From Actinomadura madurae (GTDB lineage Bacteria > Actinomycetota > Actinomycetes > Streptosporangiales > Streptosporangiaceae): 64,000 nucleotides of DNA. The DNA is taken from NCBI RefSeq assembly GCF_900115095.1, contig NZ_FOVH01000004.1:290127-354126 (forward strand). The letters run 5' to 3'. The position numbers and the translations under genes were made by a program. The notes beneath the pieces are model-generated. The model did not search any database, was not told the DNA's origin, and was given only the letters and a program-made list of their open reading frames with translations. This document shows positions 43,929 through 52,955 of the stretch, in pieces (the first letter of the stretch is position 1; each line of letters begins with the position of its first letter).

Positions 43929-46024
43929 CGGCGGCTCCCTCGGGGCAGCCCCGGCTCCTTGTGCCTGACGCGGAACTCCTTGTACGCCTTCGCGATCTCC
44001 TTGAGGTCGTCGTCGATGGCCTTGCGCTTGCGGTGCAGGATGGTGACCTCGTCGCGGTCGCCGATCCGGACCCGCTCCTTCTCCTCCACGACCTCCAGGA
44101 CGATCTCTCCGTCCGGGTGGCGCTTGTAGACCGGGTTGCCGCGCCGGTCTATGCCGACCTTCTCGGCCACGGCCATGAAGACCGGGTAGTCGTCCTGCTT
44201 GCCCATCGTCGTCTCGAGCTTCTCCCGCTCGGTCTTCCGCTTCAGGAAGAGCAGGCTGGTGAGGATGTTGACCCCCGCGTCGTGGATGAAGGTCTCCACC
44301 GGGAGCTCGACGCTGGCGAGGACCCAGCAGTTGTCCAGGATCCACTGGCGGATGCCCTCGTCGACCGGGCCCGGGTTCGACAGGATCCCGTTCGGTAGGA
44401 CGATGCCGATCCGGCCGCCGGGTCTGACCCACTCCACGGCTCGCTGGATGAAGAGCTGCTCTGGCGACACGGCGGCCCGGCGTTCGCCGGTGGGTTCGGC
44501 CCTGCCGGTCTCCTTGTTCCGGATGAAGGCGCTGGCGACGCCGTCCCGGTACATGTCCAGGATCTCGGCGCTCTCGACCTTGATGTCGGTGCCGAACGGC
44601 GGGTTCGTCATCAGGACGTCGACCGAGCCCAACTGGATGCGCTCGCTCGCCGGGGCCACACCGGAGAGATGGCCTCTGGGGAAGGCCAGGGAGTCCAGGT
44701 GGTAGACGTTTCCCTCGCCGCCCGTCAGGGTCATGATGCTCATGCTGGTGGCCCGGACGAGGAATGGGTCGAAGTCGGCGCCGAACAGGTGCTCCTCGGC
44801 GAAAGTGTGCAGCCGGTCCTGGTGGGCGATCAGCTGCTCCTCGGTGTCGGGAAGTCCGCTGGTCTGCTCCTCGTCCCGCCATTTGTTGAGCAGGTGGCGG
44901 AGCGTCTCGCGGAGGAAGCCGCCGGTGCCGCAGGCGGGGTCGAAGACGGTCTCGTCCTCCTGGGGGTCGAGGATCGACACCGTCAGCTCGACCGCGCCGA
45001 TGGGGGTGAAGTACTGTCCCCGGTCACCGCGCAGGTTGGCGCCGAGGAGTTCCTGGTAGGCCATCCCCTTGACGTCGATGTCGGTGCCCGTCAGGTCGTA
45101 GGGCGCGAGCTCGCCGACGATGAACGCCAGCGCCCGGTCGGACATCGTGATCTCATCGCGTGCGGTGAAGAGCGGGTACTCCCGCTTGACCTCCGCGAAG
45201 AGCGCCTCGATCCGCTTGCGGATGGCCTTGCGGCCGTCCTCGGTGAACGGTTCGGACGGTAGCGCGTAGAACTCCGGTGCCCGGCCGGTGCGGCGGCTGA
45301 TCCGCTCGTCGTACATCTTGGCGAACAGCAGGTAGAGGAACTGCCAGAAAGCGGCGTCCTTCGGCATGCCCTCGTTGCCGTGGATGTAGTTGTGACAGCG
45401 CTGGAAGGCCGTCTTGAGCATTTCTCTCTCGCCGCGGCGCAGGCGCGCGACCGACACGACCGTGCCGCTCTGCACCGATTCGTCGGCGAGCGGCCAGTCG
45501 GCCCGCTGCTCGAACCGGGCGCCGAATCGGGTCGATTCCTTGTAGAGGAAGAAGAAGTCGACGCCGTTGGTCCACATGCCGTATTGGGCACGTGGAGTCG
45601 CCTCCGTGCCGAGGAGTGTCTCGAGTTCCTCCAGGTCTTCCTTCGCCTGGGTGTAGGTGCGGATCTTGGTGACCTTGCGGCTCGCCTTGGGCTCGGGCTT
45701 GCAGATCACGACGCGGCGCAGGTTCTCCGGCCGATGCTCGGCTTCATGCTCGAAGATCGCTATGTCGGCCTTCTTGGTCGTCCGGCGCCGTCCGACCGCG
45801 TCCACGGGGATCGGGAAGTCGCGCTCCATGTCGGCGACCGAGATCCCGTACTCGTGGAACAGCGCCCGTGCGACCCGCTGCCGGACGGGCTCGCTCCCCC
45901 GGTCCCGGACTCGCTTGCCGGTGATGAAGTCGATGATCTCGTCGTCGGCGAGCGAATCGGGCGCGCCGTCCTCGGTCCCGGGCGCCTTGCCCGCGTCTCC
46001 GATGTCCAAGCTGACCTGCTCCAT
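43925..46024 (-). CDS. mad2: MADS protein MAD2: N6-adenine DNA methyltransferase
   Basis: A protein of about 699 residues like type I HsdM. An N-terminal region (HEYGISVADMERDFPIPVD ... KADIAIFE) matches the type I restriction R/M N-terminal domain. The SAM motif VFDPACGTGGFL lies near 363 and the catalytic NPPFGTDI near 475, followed by LPNGILSNPG. The enzyme would methylate adenine at sites set by MAD5, marking self DNA. Starts are uncertain: ATG 46024 (MEQVSLDIG) is used; ATG 46045 is the main alternative. First gene of a four-gene operon with 4-base overlaps throughout. Upstream lies the palindrome-bearing gap shared with Wadjet. Confidence 0.85.
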   Translation of the reverse strand: MEQVSLDIGDAGKAPGTEDGAPDSLADDEIIDFITGKRVRDRGSEPVRQRVARALFHEYGISVADMERDFPIPVDAVGRRRTTKKADIAIFEHEAEHRPENLRRVVICKPEPKASRKVTKIRTYTQAKEDLEELETLLGTEATPRAQYGMWTNGVDFFFLYKESTRFGARFEQRADWPLADESVQSGTVVSVARLRRGEREMLKTAFQRCHNYIHGNEGMPKDAAFWQFLYLLFAKMYDERISRRTGRAPEFYALPSEPFTEDGRKAIRKRIEALFAEVKREYPLFTARDEITMSDRALAFIVGELAPYDLTGTDIDVKGMAYQELLGANLRGDRGQYFTPIGAVELTVSILDPQEDETVFDPACGTGGFLRETLRHLLNKWRDEEQTSGLPDTEEQLIAHQDRLHTFAEEHLFGADFDPFLVRATSMSIMTLTGGEGNVYHLDSLAFPRGHLSGVAPASERIQLGSVDVLMTNPPFGTDIKVESAEILDMYRDGVASAFIRNKETGRAEPTGERRAAVSPEQLFIQRAVEWVRPGGRIGIVLPNGILSNPGPVDEGIRQWILDNCWVLASVELPVETFIHDAGVNILTSLLFLKRKTEREKLETTMGKQDDYPVFMAVAEKVGIDRRGNPVYKRHPDGEIVLEVVEEKERVRIGDRDEVTILHRKRKAIDDDLKEIAKAYKEFRVRHKEPGLPRGSRR

Positions 46025-46053
46025 CCGCCACGACCCTGTTCTCATTCCCGCCC

Positions 46054-46090
46054 GCGGAACGGGTTCCGCATGTGCACCTAGGATCCTAGG
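46054..46090. promoter_or_regulatory. Two adjacent perfect palindromes in the mad2/jetA intergenic region
   Basis: GCGGAAC-GG-GTTCCGC (46054-46069) is a 7-2-7 inverted repeat. CCTAGGATCCTAGG (46077-46090) is a 14-base perfect palindrome 7 bases further on. They lie between mad2 (minus) and jetA (plus), whose starts are about 180 bases apart, so a dimeric regulator bound here could control both defence operons. No such regulator could be assigned. Confidence 0.55.
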
Positions 46091-46205
46091 CCCCGACCCT
46101 GGAGCCACCGGCGCGATCCCATCGCGGACGTCGAAGCCCGGTGAATGGTCTACGGGTGCAGTGGAGTCGGCACATTCGCGCTGGTTCGGGGGTGACAATG
46201 GGGCG

Positions 46206-47744
46206 GTGGCGGATCTGGGCTCGGGGGCGGAAGGGCCGCAGCCGTTCGCGCATCTCAGCGCTCCGAACGCGGCTCTCTACCGGGATGTGCTGCGCTCGTT
46301 CGCACGGGCGAAGGAGCGCTTCATCGTCCACCTGCGCCCGGAGGACGTGGCGGCGGAGCTGCGGCGGGGCAGCGACGAGCAGCTCGCGCAGGCGTTGGAC
46401 AAACTGGTGGAGTGGGGGAACCTTCGGGCCGACGCCGACACCGGCCGCGTGACGACCGTCGAGGACTTCCACCGCAAGCGGTTCCTGTACCAGCTCACCG
46501 CGGCGGGTCATGCCGCCGAGCAGGCGATCGCGTTCTACGAGGAGGCGATCGGTCAGCGCGGCGTGCTCCAGTCGGTGGCGCTCGCCGACATCGCCGACCA
46601 GCTCGCGGCCCTGTCGGCGCTGGCGGGCGAGAGCGACCCGGATCCAGCCAAGGTCCATCTGTTGTTGTTGACGCTGGCGGACCGGTTCTCCTCGCTGGCC
46701 GACAACGCGCAGGCGTTCATGTCGTCGCTGCGGCGGGCGATCGATTTCTCCGATGGGGATGTCGAGGGCTTCATCGCCTATAAGGAGCGGCTCATCGACT
46801 ACATCAACCGGTTCATCGCCGAGCTCGCCAACTCCGGCGCACATATCGCGAAGCTGCTGGACCAGGTCGAGGCGCGCGGCCATGAGCGGCTGCTCGGGCT
46901 GGCGGCGCGCCGGGAGGCGTCCGACGCGGTCCCGGACCAGGACGACGCGGACGAGGCGTTCAGCCGGGCTGAGGCCGCCGCGCTGGAGTCGTGGCGCAAC
47001 CGGTGGCGCGGGCTGCGCGACTGGTTCGTCTCCGGTGGGACGTACCGGCCGTCGCAGGCGCGGCTGCTCCGGCAGTCGGCGGTGACGGCGATCAAGCAGC
47101 TGGTCGACACGGTGGGGCTGCTGAACGAGCGCCGCTCCGGCCGCTCGGACCGGTCGGCGGACTTCCGGGCGCTGGCCCGCTGGTTCGCCGAGGCGCCGGA
47201 CGAGGCGTCGATGCACCGGCTGTGGAGGGCGGCGTTCGGGCTGACGTCCGCGCGGCACCTCACCGTGACCGACGCGACGGTGGCGGCCTGGAGCGATGCG
47301 GAACCGCAGGGCCGGCCGTGGGCGGACGCGCCGCCGGTGCGGATTTCGCCGCAACTGCGCCGGACCGGGTCCTACGAACGGCGGGGCAAGCCGAACCGTG
47401 TCCAGGACCGGTCGCACATGCGGCGGCTGCTGCGCGAGCGCGCTGATCAGGAGGCCGCGGAGACGGCGGTGGCGCGGTCGCGACTGTGCACCGACGGGCC
47501 CGATCTCCTGTCGGAGCTGGGGACATTGGACGCCCGGGCCTTTCGGCTGTTTCTGAGTCTGCTGGGGGACGCGCTGGCGGCGCGGCTGCCGGGCGACACC
47601 GAGGTGAAGGCGGTCACCGGGGACGGGTCGATGGAGGTGCGGCTGTCCGTCGTCTCGGGCGGCGGGCAGGTGCGCATCGTGACCGAGGACGGCGTGCTCA
47701 GCGGACCTGAGCACCTCATCGAGATCACTGATCTGCATGAGTGA
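46206..47744 (+). CDS. jetA: Wadjet type II JetA (DUF2397/TIGR02677, kleisin-like)
   Basis: A 512-residue protein of the TIGR02677/DUF2397 family, the kleisin-like subunit of the Wadjet SMC complex. GTG 46206 is used since coding quality begins at VADLGSGAEG; upstream frame is poor. An N-terminal winged-helix-like part (LRPEDVAAELRRGSDEQLAQ), long helices in the middle (FIAYKERLIDYINRFIAEL) and a C-terminal beta region with EVRLSVVSGGG are visible. It overlaps jetB by 8 bases. JetA bridges the JetC ATPase heads and recruits JetB; the complex extrudes plasmid DNA for JetD to cut. Confidence 0.85.
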   Translation: MADLGSGAEGPQPFAHLSAPNAALYRDVLRSFARAKERFIVHLRPEDVAAELRRGSDEQLAQALDKLVEWGNLRADADTGRVTTVEDFHRKRFLYQLTAAGHAAEQAIAFYEEAIGQRGVLQSVALADIADQLAALSALAGESDPDPAKVHLLLLTLADRFSSLADNAQAFMSSLRRAIDFSDGDVEGFIAYKERLIDYINRFIAELANSGAHIAKLLDQVEARGHERLLGLAARREASDAVPDQDDADEAFSRAEAAALESWRNRWRGLRDWFVSGGTYRPSQARLLRQSAVTAIKQLVDTVGLLNERRSGRSDRSADFRALARWFAEAPDEASMHRLWRAAFGLTSARHLTVTDATVAAWSDAEPQGRPWADAPPVRISPQLRRTGSYERRGKPNRVQDRSHMRRLLRERADQEAAETAVARSRLCTDGPDLLSELGTLDARAFRLFLSLLGDALAARLPGDTEVKAVTGDGSMEVRLSVVSGGGQVRIVTEDGVLSGPEHLIEITDLHE

Positions 47745-48900
47745 CGAGGACACCGCGCGGCGGCGGGCGGCGCTGCGAGCGCTGCTGCGGCGCCCGCTGC
47801 TGACCGCCGAGTCCGATCCGGACGTTCTGGTGCTGGTCCGCCGGTACCAGGCGGAGCTGCGCGACTGGCTGAGCAGGGAGACGGGCTGGCGGCTCCAGGT
47901 GGACGCCGAGACGGCCCGGCTGTTCAAGACGGCGCCGACGCTCGACGACGGCACGCATCCGGCGCGCGGCAGGGCCGGGGAGCCGTTCGGGCGGCGCCGT
48001 TATGTGGTGCTGTGCCTGGCGTTGGCGGTGCTGGAGCGCGCCGACGCGCAGACGACGCTGGGGCGGCTCGCCGAGGAGGTGCTGAACGCCGCGGCCGAGC
48101 CGGATCTGGCGTACCCGTTCAGCCTGGACAGCCGGGCGGAGCGGTCCGATCTGGTGGCGGTGGTGCGGCTGCTGCTCAGCTGGGGCGTACTGCGGCGTGT
48201 GTCCGGAGATGAGGAGTCCTACCTGTCGGCGACCGGGGACGTCCTGTACGACGTGCGCCGGGCCGTTCTCGCGTCGTTGCTCACCGGGGTGCGTGGGCCG
48301 TCCACCGTCGTCGCGACCACCTTCGCGGAGCGGCTGGCGGAGTTGACCGACGAACCCGTCCCCGACACCGACGAGTTGCGCAACCGGGCGCTGCGGCGCG
48401 GCTTGACGCGCAGGCTTCTGGAAGACCCGGTGGTCTACTACGACGACCTGGACGACGCCGAACGCGCCTATCTGGTGTCTCAGCGCGCCGCCATCACCCG
48501 CCGGATCGAGGAGGTCACCGGTCTTGTCGCCGAGGTGCGGGCCGAGGGCGTGGCGATGGTCGACCCGGCCGACGAGCTGACCGATGTCCGGATGCCCGAG
48601 CAGCGCACCGACGGGCATGTGACGCTGCTGGTCGCCGAGTACCTGTCAGGACGGGACGAGGCGGGGCGGGACGAGCTGACCGCTTTCGTCCGTGACATGG
48701 CCGTACGGCACCGGGCGTTCTGGCGCAAGGGCGTGACGGAGCCCGGCGCCGCGGAGGAACTGCTGGACATCGCGCTCGGGAAGCTGGCGGCCCTGAGGCT
48801 CGTGGAGGTGCGGGCGGATTGGGTGAGGGCTCGCCCGGCGATCGCGCGCTACGCCGTGGAAGAGCCGACCATCCGGGAACCGAGGAGGGCCGAAGGATGA
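47737..48900 (+). CDS. jetB: Wadjet type II JetB (DUF2398/TIGR02678, KITE-like)
   Basis: A 387-residue protein of the TIGR02678/DUF2398 family, the KITE-like subunit that binds the kleisin. It opens with RRRAALRALLRRPLLTAESD and contains paired winged-helix-like regions (RRYVVLCLALAVLERADAQT; LVAVVRLLLSWGVLRRVSGD) as usual. The C-terminal third includes GHVTLLVAEYLS. The start overlaps jetA by 8 bases and the stop overlaps the jetC start (ATGA), so stoichiometric, coupled translation is likely. Confidence 0.85.
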   Translation: MSDEDTARRRAALRALLRRPLLTAESDPDVLVLVRRYQAELRDWLSRETGWRLQVDAETARLFKTAPTLDDGTHPARGRAGEPFGRRRYVVLCLALAVLERADAQTTLGRLAEEVLNAAAEPDLAYPFSLDSRAERSDLVAVVRLLLSWGVLRRVSGDEESYLSATGDVLYDVRRAVLASLLTGVRGPSTVVATTFAERLAELTDEPVPDTDELRNRALRRGLTRRLLEDPVVYYDDLDDAERAYLVSQRAAITRRIEEVTGLVAEVRAEGVAMVDPADELTDVRMPEQRTDGHVTLLVAEYLSGRDEAGRDELTAFVRDMAVRHRAFWRKGVTEPGAAEELLDIALGKLAALRLVEVRADWVRARPAIARYAVEEPTIREPRRAEG

Positions 48901-51900
48901 GAGAGGTGCCCGCTGCGGCGTCCGAGCGCTGGAAGCCGCTGCGCGCCGGGCTCGTCGACATGTTCTACTACGACGTCGAAGAGTTCTGGTTCCATGACGG
49001 ACGGCTGCTGCTGCGTGGCAACAACGGCACCGGCAAATCGAAGGTGCTGGCGCTGACGCTGCCGTTCCTGCTGGACGGGGAGCTGTCCTCGCACCGGGTG
49101 GAGCCCGACGGCGACAAGCAGAAGAGGATGGAGTGGAACCTGCTGCTCGGCGGAAAGCATCCGCATCCCGAACGGCTCGGCTACACATGGCTGGAGTTCG
49201 GCCGCCGGCATCCGGACGGTACCGAGGAGTACCGGACGCTCGGCTGCGGTCTGAAGGCGGTGAAGGACCGCGGGATCGCCCGGCACTGGTTCTTCGTCAC
49301 GACGCGCCGCGTGGGCGTGGACCTGTCCCTGGTCTCGGACGGTGGCGTGTCGCTGACGCGGGAGAAGCTGCGCGACGCCGTGGAGGGCCACGGGCTGGTC
49401 TACGACCGGGCGTCCGACTACCGGCGGGCGGTCGACGAGGCGCTGTTCGGGCTGGGTGAGCACCGCTACGAGGCGCTGGTCAACCTGCTGATCCAGCTCC
49501 GCCAGCCGCAACTGTCGAAGAAGCCGGATGAACGGCTGCTGTCCCGCGCGCTGACGGAGGCGCTGCCGCCGCTCAGCCCGGCGCTGGTGGCCACGGTGGC
49601 GGAGGCGTTCCGCGGCCTGGACGAGGAGCGTGACGCGCTGCGCGCCCTGGAGGACGCGCACAAGGCCACCATCGGCTTCCTCGGGCACTACACCAGGTAC
49701 GCGCGGATCGCGGCGAAACGGAAGGCGGCAGGGCCGCGCCTCACGCAGAGCCGCTACGAGCATCTCAACCGGGGCCTTACCGAGGCGGAGACGCGGTTCT
49801 CGACGGCGGAGTCCGAGCTGGCGAATGCCGGGCGGCTGCTGGAGAAGCTGGAGGCGGAGAAGACCCGGCTGGAGGCGCGCCGGCATGCGCTTGAGGCAAG
49901 CCCGGAGATGCGCGACGCCGAGCGCATCGAGCAGATTGGCGCGGAGGCACGGCGGCAGAACGCGCATGCGCGGACCCGGGAACGTGATCGCGATGAGCTG
50001 GCCGGCGAGGTCGAGCGCAGGCAACGCCGGGCCGGGACCGCGCTCTCGCGCGCGGAGTCGGCCGAGCGCACGTTCGGCGCCGCCCGGGATGAATCGGCAA
50101 CACTGGCGAAGGCGGCCGGCTGCGGTCGCGCCCACGCCGAGGCGATGGACGGCTGGGATGCCGATCCCGCCAACGCGCAGCGGAACACCGGAAGGCTCGC
50201 AGAAGTCCGGTCCCGTGCCCTTGCCGAACTCGACCGCCTGATGGCTGAGGTCAACGCGGTCCGGACCCGGCTGAAAGCCGCCACCGCCGAGGTGGAACGG
50301 CTGCTCGGCGAACAGCAGGCCGCCGCCGAGCGGATCGCCGCGGCCGACGCGGACACGCAGGCGGGTGCGGCTGCGCTGCTGGACGCCTACACCACCTATC
50401 TCGCCGGGCTCACCGAGATCCGGCTGGACGATCCCGACGCCGTCCTGGCCGCACTGGAGGAATGGGCGCAGACCGCCGAAGGCCGCAACCTCGCCGCGAC
50501 CGCCGTGGACGACGCGGTCCGCGCGGCGACCGCGGCGCTCGGCGGGCAGGTGGCGGACGTCGAGTCCCAGCTGCGGATCGAGCGGACCAACATGGAGGCA
50601 CTGCTCGACGAGATCGGGCGGCTGGAGGCCGGCGGGCACGATGTTCCGCCCGTTCCGCACACGCGCGCCGGCTCCCGCGCGGGCCGTCCGGGCGCGCCGC
50701 TGTGGAAGGTCGTCGACTTCGCCGACACCGTGCCGGACGACCACCGGGCCGGGCTGGAGGCCGCGCTGGAGGCGGCCGGAATCCTGGACGCCTGGGTGAC
50801 GCCGGACGGAGCCCTCCTCGGCGAGGACGACACGTTCGTGCTGTCCGGCGGGGTCGTCCAGGGTCCGTCGTGCGAGCTGGTGCTGCGACCCGCCGTCGAC
50901 CGCGCCGACCCGGCCGCCGCCGCGGTCGCCGACGGTGCGGTGCGGGCCGTCCTCGCCGGGATCGGCCTCGGCCCCGGTGCCCGGACCTGGATCGCGGTGG
51001 ACGGACGCTGGGCGAACGGCGTCCTCGGCGGCTCCTGGCATAAGGACGACGCCCGCTTCATCGGCGAGGGCGCCCGCGAGGCCGCGCGCCGCGCCCGTAT
51101 CACCCGGCTCCGCGCCGACCTCGCCGAGACCCGGTCGCGGATCACGGCGCTGGAGCGGGAACGGGGCAGGCTGTCGCAGCGGCAGGAGGCGTTGGCCGCC
51201 GAGCACCGCGAGATCCCGCCCGACACCGAGTTGCGCGAGGCGCATGTCCGGCTCGCCGCCGAGCATCGCAGGCGGCGGGACCTGGACATCGAGCGCGGAC
51301 GCGCGGATGCGGTCGTGGCCCGGTGCCGCGACGAGGTCGGAGCGGCGGAGCGGCAGGCCGCCGAGTTCGCCTCCGACGTTGGCCTGCCGGCCGACGAGAC
51401 CAGGTTCGCGGCCGTGCGCGAGGCGATCGACGGCTACCGGCTGGCGCTCGCCGAGCTGTGGCCCGCGGCGCGCGCTCTGCTGTCGGCGCGGGAGGCGGCG
51501 CAGGACGCCGCCGAGGAACTAGAGCACGTCCAGCGGCGGCTGGCGAAGGCGGCCGAGGACGCGGCGGAGGCACGCGGGCGGGCGGATGCGATCACAGAGG
51601 AGCATCGGGCACTGGTCGAGACCGCGGGCGCCGCCGTCAACGAGCTGTTCCGGCAACTCGAAGAGGTCAAACTGTCCCTCGACGAACGGGACCGCTCAGA
51701 GTCGGCGGCACGCCTCCGGGAACGGTCGGCACTGGAGGAACGCGGCAACGCCCAGGGCACGCGCGACCAGCTCCGCACCGAGATCACCGATGCCACGGCC
51801 GCCCGCGACGAGGCCGTCACCGCGTTTCGCGCGTTCGCCACGACCGGCCTGCTGGACGTCGCGCTGCCGGGCCTGGACGTTCCCGACCCAGCGCAGGAGT

Positions 51901-52955
51901 GGGCGGCCAATCCCGCCGTGATTCTGGCCCGCGCCGTCAACGCCGACCTGGACGCGATCGACGACGGCGACGGCCCCTGGGACCGTGTGCAGAAGAAGGT
52001 GACCGAGGAGCACAAGCTGCTTTCGGACGCGATGTCCCGGCACGGCCATTCGGTCGGCCTGACCCTGCGCGAGGGGATCATGGTCGTGGACGTGCTGTTC
52101 CAGGGTCGCAACCGGGACATTCCCGGCCTGGCGGCGGCCTTGGAGACCGAGACGGAGCACCGGGCCCGGCTGCTGTCCGCCCGCGAGCGGGAGATCCTGG
52201 AGAACCACCTGCTGAACGAAGTCGCGGGTACGCTCCAGGAGCTCATCGCCGCCGCCGAGGACGAAGTGCGGGAGATGAACGCCGAGCTCACGTCCCGTCC
52301 GACGTCCACCGGGATGCGGCTGCGGCTGGTGTGGAAGCCCGCGAAGAACGCGCCGGACGGGCTGGAGCGCGTCCGCGACAGGCTCCGGCAGACGATCGAC
52401 GCCTGGTCGGCGGACGATCGCGCCGCCGTCGGGCGGTTCCTGCAGGAGCAGATCGCCCGCGAGCACGCCGACAACCCGTCGTCCGGCTGGACCGAGCAGC
52501 TCACCCGGGCACTGGACTACCGGTCCTGGCACGCCTTCACGATCCAGCGGCTCCAGGACGGGCAGTGGCGTCCGGCGACCGGTCCCGCGTCCGGTGGCGA
52601 ACGGGTGCTCGCCGCTTCCGTGCCGCTGTTCGCCGCCGCGTCCGCGCATTACAAGTCGGCCGCCAACCCGCATGCGCCACGGCTCGTCGCCCTGGACGAG
52701 GCGTTCGCCGGTGTGGACGACGACTCGCGTGCAAAATGCCTCGGCCTGCTCGCCACGTTCGACATGGACGTGGCGATGACCAGCGAGCGCGAATGGGGCT
52801 GCTACCCGCAGGTGCCCGGCCTGTCGATCTGCCAGCTGTCCCGGCGGGACGGCATCGACGCCGTCCTGGTGACCCCGTGGCGCTGGGACGGCCGCGAACG
52901 CACCCGCGCCGACCTCCCGCAGCCCGCCAGGGGACAGGCGGACCTGTTCGGATGA
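48897..52955 (+). CDS. jetC: Wadjet type II JetC (TIGR02680, SMC-like ATPase)
   Basis: A 1,352-residue SMC-like ATPase that drives DNA loop extrusion. Walker A RGNNGTGKSK lies at about 40-49. Long coiled coils run from about 290 to 560 and from about 740 to 1,050, on either side of a hinge-like insertion (about 570-740, GAPLWKVVDFADTVPDDHRA). The ABC signature SGGER lies near 1,233 and Walker B LVALDEAFAGVDDDSR near 1,264. ATG 48897 overlaps the jetB stop. All elements for ATP binding and hydrolysis are intact, and its stop overlaps jetD, completing an ordered jetABCD operon. Confidence 0.92.
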   Translation: MREVPAAASERWKPLRAGLVDMFYYDVEEFWFHDGRLLLRGNNGTGKSKVLALTLPFLLDGELSSHRVEPDGDKQKRMEWNLLLGGKHPHPERLGYTWLEFGRRHPDGTEEYRTLGCGLKAVKDRGIARHWFFVTTRRVGVDLSLVSDGGVSLTREKLRDAVEGHGLVYDRASDYRRAVDEALFGLGEHRYEALVNLLIQLRQPQLSKKPDERLLSRALTEALPPLSPALVATVAEAFRGLDEERDALRALEDAHKATIGFLGHYTRYARIAAKRKAAGPRLTQSRYEHLNRGLTEAETRFSTAESELANAGRLLEKLEAEKTRLEARRHALEASPEMRDAERIEQIGAEARRQNAHARTRERDRDELAGEVERRQRRAGTALSRAESAERTFGAARDESATLAKAAGCGRAHAEAMDGWDADPANAQRNTGRLAEVRSRALAELDRLMAEVNAVRTRLKAATAEVERLLGEQQAAAERIAAADADTQAGAAALLDAYTTYLAGLTEIRLDDPDAVLAALEEWAQTAEGRNLAATAVDDAVRAATAALGGQVADVESQLRIERTNMEALLDEIGRLEAGGHDVPPVPHTRAGSRAGRPGAPLWKVVDFADTVPDDHRAGLEAALEAAGILDAWVTPDGALLGEDDTFVLSGGVVQGPSCELVLRPAVDRADPAAAAVADGAVRAVLAGIGLGPGARTWIAVDGRWANGVLGGSWHKDDARFIGEGAREAARRARITRLRADLAETRSRITALERERGRLSQRQEALAAEHREIPPDTELREAHVRLAAEHRRRRDLDIERGRADAVVARCRDEVGAAERQAAEFASDVGLPADETRFAAVREAIDGYRLALAELWPAARALLSAREAAQDAAEELEHVQRRLAKAAEDAAEARGRADAITEEHRALVETAGAAVNELFRQLEEVKLSLDERDRSESAARLRERSALEERGNAQGTRDQLRTEITDATAARDEAVTAFRAFATTGLLDVALPGLDVPDPAQEWAANPAVILARAVNADLDAIDDGDGPWDRVQKKVTEEHKLLSDAMSRHGHSVGLTLREGIMVVDVLFQGRNRDIPGLAAALETETEHRARLLSAREREILENHLLNEVAGTLQELIAAAEDEVREMNAELTSRPTSTGMRLRLVWKPAKNAPDGLERVRDRLRQTIDAWSADDRAAVGRFLQEQIAREHADNPSSGWTEQLTRALDYRSWHAFTIQRLQDGQWRPATGPASGGERVLAASVPLFAAASAHYKSAANPHAPRLVALDEAFAGVDDDSRAKCLGLLATFDMDVAMTSEREWGCYPQVPGLSICQLSRRDGIDAVLVTPWRWDGRERTRADLPQPARGQADLFG

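Noticed and set aside
42646-44882. Longer start for the mad3 ATPase
   Set aside because: The extension is an alternate-frame shadow of mad2; the true ATG at 43928 overlaps the mad2 stop by 4 bases.
19106-46024. BREX or DISARM instead of MADS
   Set aside because: No PglZ, BrxC/BrxL or DISARM helicase is present. The specificity subunit with the AAA15/TOPRIM pair, NERD-kinase and HerA ATPase fits MADS better.
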